DNA from: Quillaja saponaria
Lineage: Eukaryota > Streptophyta > Magnoliopsida > Fabales > Quillajaceae
DNA: 64,000 nucleotides
Assembly (NCBI GenBank): GCA_029379385.1
Contig: CM055618.1
Span: forward strand, 5,714,134-5,778,133
Direction: 5' to 3'
The first letter of the stretch is position 1. Every line of letters starts with the position of its first letter. The translations under genes were made by a program, and so were the position numbers. The notes beneath the pieces are model-generated. The model worked only from the letters and a program-made list of their open reading frames with translations. It did not search any database and had not been told where the DNA came from. Below are positions 37,801-51,107 of the stretch, piece by piece.

Positions 37801-38121
37801 TATAATAACATAATAACTATATAGCCTAATATATTATAAAATCATATATTATGCAATCTTATACGATACTCCAAACGAGCTTTAATAGTAAATCAAATAA
37901 TAGGATAAGAATTAAGATCCCTTTCATTACGTTTCTGGTAAGTTGTTTACCTAATAACTTATCAGTTAATTAACACCCCTCCCCCTCTCTCTCGTGATCA
38001 TTATCATGGGGCAATTTCTCAATTTTATATTCTATTTTTATCCGGTACAATTTTATGAGTAGGATACAATAATTTTACATAGGACACAAATATAGATGGT
38101 AAATATGAGTAAATTTTAGGT
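34816..38121. other. AT-rich intergenic region downstream of the PAP gene
   Basis: An AATAAA at about 34867-34872 is a possible polyadenylation signal for the PAP gene. Around 36330-36660 there are GTCCCTTTAGTTTGATCAA- and AGTCCTATCA-type phrases typical of decayed plant MITEs with long inverted arms, but the arms could not be matched. Otherwise no gene is seen. Confidence 0.45.
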
Positions 38122-38460
38122 TAAATTATATTTTTAGTTTTCATAATTTAGCAAAAATCTCAATTTAGTTCTTATAGTTCAAAACTACAAAATGCCATTT
38201 TATAATTTCCAAATTCAACAATTTAGTCCTTACTATCTAATTGAATTGGACGGAAAGTGATAATAACTGATGTGGCGGGAGGAATGAGATGACACATAGA
38301 TATGTCATGTATAACTTTCATTCTAGTTAAATTGAATGGTATTAGATTGTAGGGACTACATTGTTGATTTTAGGAAATTATAAAAATGACATTTTGTGGT
38401 TTTGAAATAGGGACTAAACTGATATTTTTGCCAAACTATAACAATTTAAAGGGTAATTTA
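38122..38460. mobile_element. MITE-like element with arms of about 110 bp
   Basis: The left arm (38122-38232) and the reverse complement of the right arm (38346-38460) share TAAATTA at the ends. They also share GCAAAAAT(C/A)TCA(A/G)TTTAG and CAAAAT(G/)...CATTTT-type blocks, then a (A/T)ATTTCC...TCAACAAT(T/G)TAGTCC block. The short centre differs. It has no coding capacity. Such foldback elements with AGTCCCTA-like arms are common in plant genomes. A clear target-site duplication was not found, so the superfamily is left open. Confidence 0.75.
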
Positions 38461-39558
38461 TTTATTTATTTGTCTCTAGTTAGATATTAATTTAATTGAT
38501 AAAGACATCGGTATCCTCAATTGTAATTAATTAAAAATCAAATTCTTAATGTGAGTGATGATATATTTTGTGCAACCTTTTCACCTTTCTACCTCTCTAG
38601 AGAGTTATTTTCTATCATTCTATTAAATTTATATTGTAATAACCTAATTATATTGAAAAGCCATTCAATTCATAATTAAGCTATTGATCTTCTAGACTCT
38701 CCACCCTCTGTGATGCGTATCAATCTCCCATTCCATTTTTCACTCTCAATTTTCTTTCTTTTTCTTTTCTCATTTAATCATGTAGATGTGATGGGAAATG
38801 CTTGAAGGATGTTACAATTAATTTCTTAGGGTATATTCCAAGCAAATTCCAAATGGGTCTTTTTCTTGTATATTATTGTACATACAGCTAGTCATACTTA
38901 AGATTTAAGGCCTTTACCTCCTTATCCATATATCGTTTTCTTCATGCTCACTCCAATTTATATATGGTTAATTAATTCCTCATACGTCCAACTTGCCTTC
39001 CTATAAATACAATGAAATTGACGATTAACTAGAGGCAAAGGTTATTACGACTTTATCTCTTTTCTTAACTTAGTAATGGACAATTGCAATAACATAATTA
39101 GAAAATGGAGTAAATTACTCAAACTTTTCCTATATTATGCTAATATTACAGGAACTTCTCTTTTAATTTCTAACCTAAATATACATTTCATGAAACTTGA
39201 AAACAAGTTACAATTTAACCCAAATTTTAATTATTTCAAAATAAATGCCTAAAATACTCTTATGGTCTTATTAAACTAATTTAATATTGTATGATATTAT
39301 TAAAGTTTAAGTAAGATACAAATCAAAATATGAGTTAATTATCATTTTTTAAATTATGAATAAAAAATTATTTCTATAAAACTTTACGTCATGTGTCCTA
39401 ATATAAAGATAAAAATAAAAATAAAGACTCATTATTGAGCCACTTGACAAGTACTAATGATTCATATATATATATTATATATATATAATATTTTTACTTA
39501 AATACTAATTAAACTGTGTTTATTGTCTCTATTTTTTTACTTAATTCATAAATTTCAG
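38461..39558. other. Sequence before the second PAP copy; decayed PAP 5' flank, exon 1 missing
   Basis: 39112-39330 resembles the block at 31289-31560 upstream of the intact PAP gene (TATTATGCTAATATTA followed by GAACTTCTCTTTT). The distance from this block to exon 2 is only about 450 bases, against about 1,780 in the intact gene. No sequence matching exon 1 (signal peptide and GDWG) was found, so exon 1 and most of intron 1 appear to be deleted. Confidence 0.55.
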
Positions 39559-41106
39559 ATGGGCATAGTTGGGGAAAAGTTAAACATAGACTTTGTCATC
39601 TAGACGGGAGATAATTTTTACAAAGATGGTTTAAATGGTGTCGATGATCCAGCATTCTATGATTCATTTGTCAATGTCTACAATCCCTCAAGCTTGCAAA
39701 AGCAATGGTACAATGGTAGGTTTTGATCTCCTGAGAAAAAAAAACTAATTAAAAATTAATGGCCATGTCTCTGAGTTAACCTAATTAGCATATGCAAGTT
39801 TTTATTTATTTATTTTTTTTAATATAACAATTTGTGGAACAGTTTTGGGGAACCATGATTGTAGGGGTGATGTTGAGGCACAACTGAGTCCTATCCTTAC
39901 AAACTTGGACAGAAGATGGCTTTGCTTGAGATCTTATATTGTCAACGCAGGTAATAAAAGGCATTACTTAGAGATCTTAGAACTTGTTTATTATAGTCTA
40001 AAAATATTACATGATTATTCAATTAACTCTTATATCATAATTTACAGCAACATAATAGTATAATTTTTTTTTCCTTGAATATCCCCACACGTTTTGAATA
40101 TGAGGTTAATCTCATTCGGAGTTCATTGCTATCTCTACTCACAAGTGTAATCGAATCCCTGAAATTGCAAAGGTTGCTTAATTGCGAAATTCAAGCATGT
40201 CTTACTATTTGAATAATCTCTTTGGCTAGATCTTTTCCAATGTGAATAAAACAAATCCCACTCAGTAGTTTATCTTTTTATTTGTTGGGTGTTAGCAATT
40301 GTGGAATTTTTCTTTGTGGACACAACTCCATTTGTAGAGGAGTACTTCACCAATCCGAAAGAGCATACTTATGACTGTAAAGGCGTGCTCCTTCGGCAGG
40401 CTTACATTTCAAATATATTAAAGGTATTAGAAAAGTTAAATTAATTAATCTTAGTTTTAATGTTCAATATTATCTAGCAACTAAATGTGACATTTCAATG
40501 TACCATATACACTTTTGGGTTTGCTATAAAGGATTTGGATTTAGCTTTGAAGCTTTCTAACGCTAAATGGAAAATGGTTGTTGGTCATCATACAATTAAA
40601 ACTACTGGGCATCATGGTGTTACCCAAGAGCTTGAGAAGCAGCTCCTCCCAATTCTTAAGGTAACAAAATTAATCAGTTAATAAAAAAAAATTATTATAA
40701 TTTCTTATTAAACATAATTTTGTTATTGTATTTAGGAAAATAATGTGGATGTATACTTGAATGGACATGACCATTGCTTGGAGCACATAATTGATACAGA
40801 TAGGTAAGCTTAAATATGTGTTCTATAAATAAGTAACATTTCAGTTTTCCTAAAGAACAATTTCTCATATATGGTTTATGCAATTAATGTAGTGGAATTC
40901 AATTTCTAACAAGTGGAGGTGGATCAAAGGCATGGAGGGGTGATATTAAGTGGTGGAATCCCGAGGAATTGACGCTGTATTATGATGGACAAGGTTTCAT
41001 GTCAATGCAAATCACTCAAAGCAAGGGAGATATCATATTTTATGATATCTTTGGCAAGGTTTTGCACAAACGGAGCATCTATAAAGACCTTGATACAGCA
41101 TCTTAA
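39559..41106 (+). pseudogene. Second purple acid phosphatase copy: exons 2-7 kept, exon 1 lost, stop codon in exon 2
   Basis: Exons match the intact gene one for one and in length: 39559-39715 (157), 39843-39950 (108), 40296-40423 (128), 40532-40660 (129), 40736-40803 (68), 40893-41106 (214). Every intron still has GT and AG, though the acceptor before 40532 is the weak TATAAAG. Four metal-binding blocks remain: GDNFY, GNHD, VVGH and GHDH. There are two lesions. Codon 15 of exon 2 is TAG (39601-39603) where the intact gene has a serine codon, and exon 1 with the signal peptide and the GDXG block is not found upstream. Without GDXG the metal site would be incomplete even if the stop were read through. 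Its protein would be clearly diverged from the intact PAP, so it is not a very recent copy. Confidence 0.9.
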
Positions 41107-41179
41107 TAGAACTAAACTCTTCCATTGAATATGTAATAAAACTATTGCACTCAAATGAAACAGTAAGTGCACAATAACA

Positions 41180-41320
41180 CTCGTTCAGTCGTACCTGATA
41201 CAAACATTTATGGATTCTCCAGGATGGTAAGCTCGGATGAATTTTATTACGTAACTTTCAAGCATAGCTATTCTTTCCATGCAGCAAATATGCCAACAAA
41301 ATTTTCCAATTCAAAGTGTA
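41180..41320 (-). pseudogene. Decayed last-exon fragment of a PKHD-type hydroxylase
   Basis: On the minus strand, 41318-41190 reads FELENFVGIFAAWKE and then stops. It aligns with FDRINFVAAFAEWED in the last exon of the hydroxylase-like gene at 59105-59436, and the nucleotide match continues to near the stop codon there. It lies just behind the second PAP copy, as the fuller copy lies behind the third PAP copy. This shows that PAP and the tail of its convergent neighbour were duplicated as one unit. Confidence 0.7.
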
Positions 41321-44054
41321 ATATCCCTTAATTTCATGATGTTGTATGAAAACATACTTCATGTCTTTGTATTTGCATAACTAGTTGGTGCCTTTGAATG
41401 GCTTAAAATTTAGGAAACAAAGATTTAATTGTGAGTAAAACTAGAGTTATAATAATAAATTATGTGCTGAAGTGTTTGGAAATAGTTGTTGTCATGTTTT
41501 TGTATTATTTGTTTGTATGAATTGTTGATTATTATTTTAATTGCAAGTATAAAGTGAAAATGCATGAAACTTAAATGCTAGCATAAAATTGTTCAATTTG
41601 ACATATGATCTCAAAGTCTAAATGCAATTTTGATTGTTGTGTTACAAAACAGACTTGTATAGCTTTAAAATGACATTTTCTTTATAATATTTGGTTTAGT
41701 AGATTAATTCAATTAATTATTTAAAGTTAGGTTAAATACTGAAAACATAGGATTTCTAACAGTTTGACATTTCATAGTTAAAATAGCATAACCAGAGTTA
41801 GGAAAATGCAAATGACAATCTATTTGTTGAAAAAAATAAATAGACACATATAGTTTTTTATACATATATCATATTTGTTAATTGAATGTGCTAGTTAGTA
41901 CAACTTACTGTTTGAAGTTGAAGAAAAATCTGTGTATTTTGTGATAAGTCAATGTGTTTTAATATGACTTACAAGGATCAAAATGCCATTTCTTGGTATA
42001 ATATTAGTTAGTCTAGAAACAAAAATATATCCGATACATATCAGAAACATTATGAAAATAGTGTACAATCCCATAAACATATAATTAAATGTAAAAAATA
42101 TTTTATAATACTTATTTATGAGTGATTTGTAATGTATATAACAATTACTTGTGCATGTTTGAAGATTTGATTTGTCTCTTCAAATAATTTATATTTTCTT
42201 TTTACATGTTTAATCTCAATCATTTACTAAATTATATATAACGAAACCAATACATATTAACTAAATTGAATAAAGTTTAGAAATAATACTTTTTACTTAA
42301 CTATATTTGTTTTCTTATCATTTGACTAGTTTTCATATAATAGGGATTTTTTTTTTAACTTATAGTTTTTATACTAATAAAATTTAATTGTATAATTTCT
42401 AAATATAATTTAGTTTATATAACTTAATTGATCATAATTAAGTATTAATATGTAAAAACAAAAATAACAAATTTTATTAGTTATAATTTTTAAATTAGAA
42501 AAACATGAACTCTAAGTAAATATTAAAAACAAACATTTATAAAGAAAAATAGTTAAAATAAAATTTATTTCTTTTATGAATTAAACACTACATATCACTA
42601 AATATTTGTTTGTTAATTCTTGACAATAATCTTTATTATTGCTTTTTTTTTATTGACATTGAGAAAGTTTTTAAAAAATTGAAGTTTGTAGGATATGGTA
42701 TCCAGAAATATTAAAAGTATCTCACCCTATTCTTGGATATAATCGGATATAATCAGATACCAATAAGTATCCATGGATATGTTTGAATATCGGTAGAAAA
42801 CAATAGTTTGTATCCGTAACTCAAGATACAGATAAGTTTTGCCCATATAGTAGGAAAAGATAAGACATTTAGTTCTTTGATGACTTGTGTTAGTATGATA
42901 TGATTAATTAAGATGTAAATAATGATACTAAGTTAATATAAAGTGATAATATAAGTTATTTGATGAATGAGAAAGTTTTGAAAGTGTTGAAATTTGGTTG
43001 ACAATGAAATAGACATAATATAATATTGTAATAATAATAATACGAAATTGGTGATGTCTCCATTCCCCACTAAATCATATCCTTAATTACCTATAGAGGG
43101 TGGAAAAAGAGTTAGTCTTTATATTTTTTGTTATTGTTTCCATGATTTAGATTAGCATGCTAATGCATGGGAAATGGGCTGAATAGGTTACCTTGTCAAA
43201 AGGTGATTAAAGGGAAGAAAGAGAGAGACAAATGAGACCATTTGCATAGTCTCATTCTCTGCTCTTTTCATTTTTGATTTTCTAAAGAGAATGCAAAGCT
43301 TTTGAGTGTGTTTTTTATTGAGGTTTTTGCTCTTGAATGAGTGTGATTCAATTAGATTAACTAACAACGTAGAAGGTAAAGTGATTGAGGAAGGATGAAT
43401 ACATTGGTAAGTTGTTTTCTAGATTTTAGGTTGATTTATTCTAGGTAAGTTGTGATTTCGGAAGATTTTTGGGCTAAATTAGTCTAAGGGTCTTCAAGGA
43501 AAGTTGTAGATCAATGTCTTGAGATCATGTCTAAAGTTGGGCTTGAATTGGATATGATCAAAGAATAAGTTATGGCTGTTTTATTGTAGCTAGTACCATT
43601 GATCTACACTGCATTCTGTCTCAGTTAGTTCAAAGTGATTTTCTTGGGTTTAAAGAGAAAATTTGTCCAAGGTTACAAAAGAGAACTTGTTCCTAATACA
43701 TTTATGGACAATTATAGAGATTTAATGGGTTGATTATGCTTAAGAACTATTAGGGAGATCTTAGAAGGCAGCAGCAGGTTTGCTGTATTGTGTTCTATAC
43801 CTGTTAGCTTGCATCAGTATTTTAAGGGTCTTAGTTGCATAATAAGGAGTTGATGATTGAAGAAGAATTGTATCTTGGACTTAGTAGAAGATACTTGTTA
43901 CGTGGATGAGTTCATTCGTGGGGGTGGAGCTCCCTTTCTGACGGAACAGTGAACATTATGTTTTCCCTTTTTATTCCCTTTGTTAGTAGTATGTGCTTTT
44001 TTGGCTATTGGTTGCGAACTCAGGAAAATCTCCAACATAAATGTTGTAGTTGAC
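41321..44054. other. AT-rich intergenic DNA, possibly TE-derived at the right
   Basis: No gene is recognised. 43440-43930 has phrases such as GAAAGTTGTAGATCAATG and GAATAAGTTATGGCTGTTTTA that are common in LTRs of plant gypsy elements, but borders are lacking. Confidence 0.4.
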
Positions 44055-47000
44055 TGTCATGACCCGAAACCTAGACCATGATTGGCGTGAGAACCATGGC
44101 AAGCCCAGGCTTATCGCAGCTCAAGCTAGCCTTAAATTGGTATCAAGAAGAAATAGAAAACTCAACAACTGAAAAACTAAAACCGATAACATATTTTTTA
44201 GACTCTAATGTAACTGCAAAGCAACCTTAAAAGAATAACCAATACCAAGTTCCAGTGGGATAAGTGATGGCACTTCCAAAACTCTAAATAATGATATTAT
44301 TGAACTAAACATCAATAAAACTAGAAAATAGAGTAGAATGAGCTTCAACAAGCTTAGTGAGTTAGCAAATACAACACATGCAGTAAGGTCAAAAATAGAC
44401 AGATCGATGCATGATCAATTTTATACTTCAAAACATGACATGCAATTTAATAATATTACATTCCCTAAAGCTTTTCATAATATTTCATAATCATTGCATC
44501 TTGAACACACACACATCTAATGTTTCTTTTTTCTTTCTTTCTTTGTTTCTTTCTTTTTTTTTTTTTTTTTTTTGAAATACGATATCTAAGCGAAATTTGC
44601 TTCAATATTAATTTTCAAAAAGTTCATAAGTTAATTTCAAAATAAATCCCTGATGTGGTGAAAAGAGTACCATAATCTCAAATCACTCAAAAAAAAGAAA
44701 ACAAACACCCTAACATATCAAACTCTTAAACAAGACTAATATTGCGTCAAATATATTACCATTTTGATCAAAATTCGAGCCTTATAAAACTAATGAAATT
44801 CTAAAACATTAACATGGACCTTAACTCACGATCACGCCAAGAATTAGTGACAACTTCGCTAGAAATGTATAAAATTGACAAAGATCACAAATTAGAATGT
44901 AAAAGTAACAAAATTCTGAACTCAACACTTAAAATCACTATGTTGCCAAAAATGTAAACCTTACCATTTTGGTAATCTTAAAAAAAAGAAAAAGAAAACC
45001 CTCTAGAAAAACCCCAAATATTCTTATGTAAACCACCTCATTAACCACCTAACATTCTCTAGGCTCTATGTCTAACACTCTAACACAAATTCATAGACTA
45101 ATTTTTTTACACTTAAGGTATCTTTGAAAAAAAAAAAAAATCTTAATGAAACCCATACATCATTATAAATTAAAACTTTTCACATCAAGAACAATAACCC
45201 AACCTAATGAACTAAGATGTACCCTTAAAATTAACCCACCTAGGTGACAATTAAATACTAACATTGGAGAAAAGTTTTGAAAACTAGACCAGTTAGATTG
45301 ATTGGACCGTCACCTGGGTAACAAATTAGATCGGGTTGAACCAAAGAACTATTTTGGTAATTAGACCAATCAAAACAATGAGAATCGAAAGAATCGATAA
45401 AATCGATGATGGATTGATTGATCTGAACCTTTAAAAAAAAAACTACTCTTTTTATTAAGGATTAGTGAAATATTTGTATTTTATATTAAAGATTAATTAA
45501 AAAAAATTATTTTAATTGATATTACCTTTATTATTTTGATTCATAAGTTGAAACTTGAATGTTGTGATTCACAATAAAGTAATCATTATTATATTAACTA
45601 TTAATAACTATATTGGCTATTTGTGATTTGATTTTCTTATTATTTAATGAATATTGAATTATTATTTTTTATTTTATTATGCATTTAGTATTTATAATTA
45701 ATAAAAAAATTATATAATATGTATAATATTTTAAATATATAATTAAATATATTTATGACGTTATCAATCCAACCATTGGTTTGAGCCCAATTGAACCAAT
45801 GACTCAAGACCCAATAAATTTTTTGAGTCGATCACTAGTCTGGTTTTTAACACATTGCATTGGAGAATCCTAACATATTAACAACTTTAATATTTCAACC
45901 TAACTCCCCTATCTAGCATAAACTCCAAACTACAGTTATCTTAAATTTGCATCAGGTAACCAAACTTACAACCTCTCTTGCATTAGCCAACGAGTTCAAA
46001 GCCTTCACAAAATAACTCACAGTAAGAATCATAACCATTATAAGATAACAAATTCAAAAACATTTGATCTTACAAGAAAACTGAGAAGCAATCAACCTAC
46101 AAACCAAAATTAGTCATTCTCAAAACCAACCTATAAGCTTCTTTTTTTTAAATAAAAATAAAAATCACTAGACACATTCTTCCCTACAAATCCACCAAAT
46201 ATCCAACCTTAATTAACATTATATAATCATAACACATCACCGACTTCCCTATAAGTCAAACCCAATCAAGAGGCATTATGCATATGGCACCCAAATAGAA
46301 GCCAAAACTAGATATCCGAAAGTATTCACGCACCACACTATTTCTACAAAAGAAATTTACAATTTTTCAAATGAAGTTATCCCTCTCATTATTTCCCATA
46401 ACTCAAACATTTAATTAACTTTACATAAAAGCATTAACTAATACTCTAAATAATGCAAACCCTTAATAACCACTCCACAAAACCAAGTTATTCACAAGAA
46501 AAAATATAATTACTAAAAAATGTAAAAATAAATAAATAAACTAGCTTGAACATAGCTCACCTGGGTAATTATATAATACCCAGGCATTAGGCCTTTTTCC
46601 CACTTTAGGCTAAGGGTTCAAACTCCAGAAAAAATAAAAATAAAAATAGATAACACATAGCTTAGCAAAAGTTAAAATTGATAACACATATAGCTCAGGA
46701 AAAATTAAAAATAGTTAGGCAAAAATCTTTTAATTGCATAAACAACTAGCTTTATAATTTCGAGTAAATGAATACCTCTTTTAAAACTCATGACAAAATT
46801 AAGAAGCAATGAACAAATCAACATGGTTTATAATACATCTTACTTGAAAGAATCAATATTTTTATTTTTAACAAAGTATAGGCACAACTATTTCTTGAAA
46901 ATCTAATTTGAAAATAATTATAAAAACATTAAACATGAAGGATCCCTAAACAAAATGTCACAAACTAACCAATGGACGTTTGAACCAAAGGTTGATGCTG

Positions 47001-48054
47001 ACTAGGCATCCAAGTCCATATCAATCTAATCATGTCTAAACAAATCCAATCTACATGCTTGGCTAAGCATGGGGCTAATATCACCCCTGCTAGCTTAGGT
47101 TGAACCATAGTGCACCAATTGGTGAACAACACCACTATTTAGCTATGGTATTCTGACAAGACTTCCTCCATAAAATAAATTTTCGTCAAAATAATCACAT
47201 TTCTCATCACGAAAGCATATAACAATTTCTTTCACAAATAACTTAGTCCGAACCAAAAATCAAACCCCATATTATCATGGGTCATAGTTTCCAAACTTAT
47301 TCAAATTCCTAAAACCAAGACTTCCAATAAAGAAAAGTTCATAGAAACTTATATTATATACATATTATTCGAAAATCTTTTCATAAGAACTTTATTTTAC
47401 ATCACCATTAGGTAGAAAGCTTCTAAAGATATCAAATTCATGTAAAAACCTCATCAAATTCTTTTAAAAAAAATCATAACATATTCTCATAATAGAAAAT
47501 ATTTCATGTCAAATACTTTCAATTTAATCATACTCATTGTTTTAAGTTTTGAAAAAAATGAATAAACCCATTTCAAGATGCTTGTTCTCGAAACTAAGCT
47601 AATACAAGTCTTTCAATTTGAAACTGAATTTGATCAATATTTATTTTCGATCTCATATCCAAATAATTCATAAAAATCAAATCATGGTGAAAATTTATTA
47701 AACAATGCAACTTATTTTAATTACCACTCACCTGAAACCAAGCAAACATAAAAAATAAAAAAATAAAAAATCAAGGGAATAGTCAAACGGCTGGCCTCCT
47801 CAAATGGTCTGGCATGAATCAACAATCTAGCAAGGGAGGAACAAATAGCAACAAGCATGTATCAATAGGTAGAACTTAATGAAAACTAAGAAGATTGGCT
47901 ATTGGAACAAGGAAGACTTGATTAGAAATAGTGTAGCCATAACATTTTTCAGAAGATCATACACCTACCTAAACATGTAAAAAATTTAACATTTTAAATA
48001 AGCTATTTAACATAAAAGTAGAAAGAAGCACACATGAGAAACATTGGTCTTGGT
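44055..48054 (-). other. Degenerate TE-like noncoding region with minus-strand LTR end
   Basis: At 44055 the plus strand starts TGTCATGACCCGAAACC. Its reverse complement is a GGTTTCGGGTCATGACA-type terminus, a frequent 3' end of plant gypsy LTRs, so a minus-strand LTR probably runs rightwards from here. The rest is A-rich and full of stop codons in all frames. A polypyrimidine stretch lies at about 44526-44573. No protein domain was recognised. Confidence 0.4.
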
Positions 48055-48462
48055 AATAGTGTGGAAGCAGAGCTATAGGATCTGAGTGATGGCCTTAATT
48101 TGGCTATTGAGTTGGGTTTCAGAAACTGGAAATTTCTATTGATGCCAAACTTGTTATTGACCTTATTAATTGTGCGGATTCAGATTCTTATCTTTGTGGA
48201 TCCCTAATTGAGGATTGTAGATTCTTACTCTGGGGCTTTCTCTAGCCACTTTGTCTCATAGTTTGCAAAAATGGGGAATCAAACTACTGATTTATTAGCT
48301 AAAAAAGCACACATGAGAATCATGGACTTTACTGTTTTATCTAATGTGACTTCTTTTTGTATTTTGTTTTACATTCAGACTCTATTGTACTTTCTACTCA
48401 AAGACTTGTAACTGCTGATTAATCTTATTACACCTTTATCACCAAAAAAAAAAAAAAAAAGG
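48055..48462 (+). mobile_element. LINE 3' end with RNase H remnant and poly(A) tail
   Basis: Reads DLSDGLNLAIELGF, LEISIDAKLVIDLINCADSD, and then LIEDCR in nearby frames, followed by a decayed ...DLLAKKAH end, which is the C-terminal RNase H domain of plant LINE ORF2. It finishes with a 17-base A run at 48446-48462. The 5' side is truncated inside the RNase H domain, as usual for abortive LINE insertions. A short phrase of the LINE (AAGCACACATGAGAA, near 48305) also occurs just upstream at about 48029. Confidence 0.8.
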
Positions 48463-49848
48463 AATAAGTTTTTCTTATAAAAACTAAGATTGCAAGTTCC
48501 CCCCCCCCCCACCCTCTTTTTTTTTAAACATAAATGTAAGTACCAAATAGTTTCACGGCTAACTAACAATATTCAATAATATATTTTCAAAATATAAAAA
48601 TTAAAACTCACTAAAATCAAACTACTAGCATAAGTAACATTTTTTATTTGGTATGAAATGTACAAATCAAGTTTATAAGCACAAAAAACAACTTCATAGT
48701 GTTAATTCTTAATCATATCCATAAGATTTTCTAGAAAAGAAAAACTTCATATAAAAAAAAAAACCAAAAGAAAGCAAATCCATGGTGATTATATATATAT
48801 ATATATATATTTTTTAAACAACCAAAATTTAGAAAGCAAATAACTATAAATTTATACAAGAAAAGAAATGGAATGTCAGTGAATTAGGCCATGAAACAAA
48901 CTAAACACAAGTGAATTATACTTGCACCACCAATAACCTAAATTTGCTTCTATCTCAGCTCAATCCAAAGGGTAGAAGAGGATCAAGCTCTAAAAAATAA
49001 AGAAATTGGAATCGGATGAGAGAGAAAGTACAAAACACCTTGATGCCATCATGACCTTACCCAGTTGTTGTCGGCTTCCGCATTTGTGTCTTCACCATCA
49101 ATCGATTACGGTAAAGGATAAGAAAGAGAGTGAGTATGATGAAAGACTGAGAACACTAAAGAGAGAGATGCAATAGCTTCATTAGGGAGAAAGGGAAGGT
49201 TGCGTGTGTGAGTGAAAGAGAAGTGAAAAATAAAAAGAGAAGGAAAAATTAAAGAATAAAAAAATTAAAGTTCAGGTCTTTCAAAATTACAAAGTTACTC
49301 CCACAATTTTAAAATGTAATGCAAATACTCAATATAAGTTTAAAAGTAAGGAAAAAAAAAAACTTTTTAGATTTCATTTAAGTCTTGGAATTATAAATAT
49401 TTTGTTGAGAGAGAGAGTAAAAAATCAGGCTTAGAATTAATCTTGGAACATTCTAATCTATTTAAGTTCTGGGAAACTTTGTTAAGGTTTGTTGAATCAT
49501 GTAATTTAGCAGTTGTAAATGTTACTAAGCCAGCCCTATGAATTCAGCAATTAGTGTATTTGAACTTTCAAGTGAAGATTGTGGAGTGGGTGTAGTCAAA
49601 TTTTTTGGTGAACTACTATAAATCATTGTTTGCAATCTCGCTAACCCTATTCTTTAATTCTACTACAAGTTTATTAATATTTAATCCACATTTGAATTTT
49701 AAACTGTGAAGTTAGAGTTTTTATTTGCAAAAACTATTCACTCCCTCTAGTCTTGCCTTTTGGGTCAACAACACTCACCGTAATAGTCAAAGTGAAAAGT
49801 GGGATCTTTCAACATCAATTGATAGCCGAATTCTAGAAAGTAGGCTAA
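48463..49848. other. Noncoding TE-like sequence; poly-C tract and copia-LTR-like piece
   Basis: A run of about 11 C residues lies at 48498-48509 next to a T run. 49440-49770 resembles a Sirevirus-type copia LTR end (GTGGAGTGGGTGTAG, CTACTATAAATCA, then CTATTCACTCCCTCTAG), like 13380-13640. No gene was seen. Confidence 0.4.
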
Positions 49849-50209
49849 GGCTTGGTTTGATAATGTTTTTTGGAATGGTGCTTATGATTATGAAGAGCAT
49901 AAGTCAATTTTTATATGTTTGATAAAAAAAAGAAAACCAAAACAAAAAATGGAGAGTTTATACTCTGGGCTTTTAAAAACCAGGGGTGCTTTTGAAAGTA
50001 CTTTAATTGATGCTTTTATAAGCTAGCTTCTGCTCTCAAAATTTTAAATTACTAATATGACTTTAACCTTTAATAAAAAAAGGTTTATATCAAGATAAGC
50101 TTTTACATTGTTTTATCAAATATTACTATTATAACTTTTTAAAACTAGCTTTAAGAGAGATAAATAGTACAACACCTCTTAAAAAGCCACAGTTTTACCA
50201 AACCAAGCC
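49849..50209. mobile_element. Tourist-type (PIF/Harbinger) MITE, 361 bp
   Basis: The left end is GGCTTGGTTTGATAATG. The right end reversed is GGCTTGGTTTGGTAAAAC, so the terminal inverted repeat is about 15 bases with one mismatch early. Both sides are flanked by TAA (49846-49848 and 50210-50212), the target preference of PIF/Harbinger. It has no coding capacity. A decayed Harbinger element with transposase is present at 24.5-27.5 kb, but its ends were not found, so whether it could have moved this MITE is unknown. Confidence 0.88.
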
Positions 50210-50212
50210 TAA

Positions 50213-51107
50213 AAGTCAATACTGTACTGATCATAATGGCCTACCTAAAGCCAACTTTTTTACCACAATAGCCACCCTTTTGGCTAATGAAAGTGAAATC
50301 GGTTAGTTCTTGATAAATACTGGCCTAAACAAAAATAGACATGGCCAGGCATTTGCCTAGCAAAACATTGGGTAGGCACACCATTTGGTAAGAAGTAACA
50401 CAAAAGACGTACTTGTAAAGGCGATATAAAATGTAGGTACCAAGTTCCTTATAGGAAACTATGGAATTGGTTTGTCTGTATTAGGCCATAAATTGCAGCC
50501 AGTATGAGATCAAAAAGAGAAGTCATATTCAAGGCCATAATAGTCATCATATCACAAAGGAATGAAAATTGTTATGACTCCTATACAAAAAATAGGTATT
50601 TGCAATAATAAGCTTAGCATTAGGGGCCACTGGTTGAAGATAAAGTTTGATCAAAGGCAAAAGTCCTTATTTCTTAAGAAGATAACGATTGACCATAAGC
50701 ATTTTATTAGCCCATAACTCAAACTTGGGATCATGTATCTACCATGTCCTAAGGGGCCTAGGATGTGGGGAAAAAGAAAATTTAGGAGACTCATAGAGAA
50801 GTAAAGTCTCACTTAGAAACAAATCTAGATAATTTGGTTGAATGAATCATTTTGAATGTAGGACTTAGAATAGGATCAAGAAACTCTGAAAAATTAATGA
50901 GAAAATTATAGTTTACACGGGATTCTGGAAGTCCATAAACCATGTTTATATTGAGATACATGTGTCATTTTAACATCATAAATAGTTCAGTGGAAAGGAA
51001 TCCTAAAGATGTGAAGGTCCTTTCAAATTCTATAGTTATCAGAAATCATAAAGTGTTTTGTAGGTCTACAATATTTCCCAATACCTTATTCTATTAAATG
51101 CAATATG
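50213..51107 (+). other. Probable 3' internal part of an LTR retrotransposon, no domain recognised
   Basis: No protein domain could be read, but the stretch ends in a polypurine tract followed by an LTR-like start, which makes it likely internal retrotransposon sequence. Confidence 0.35.
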
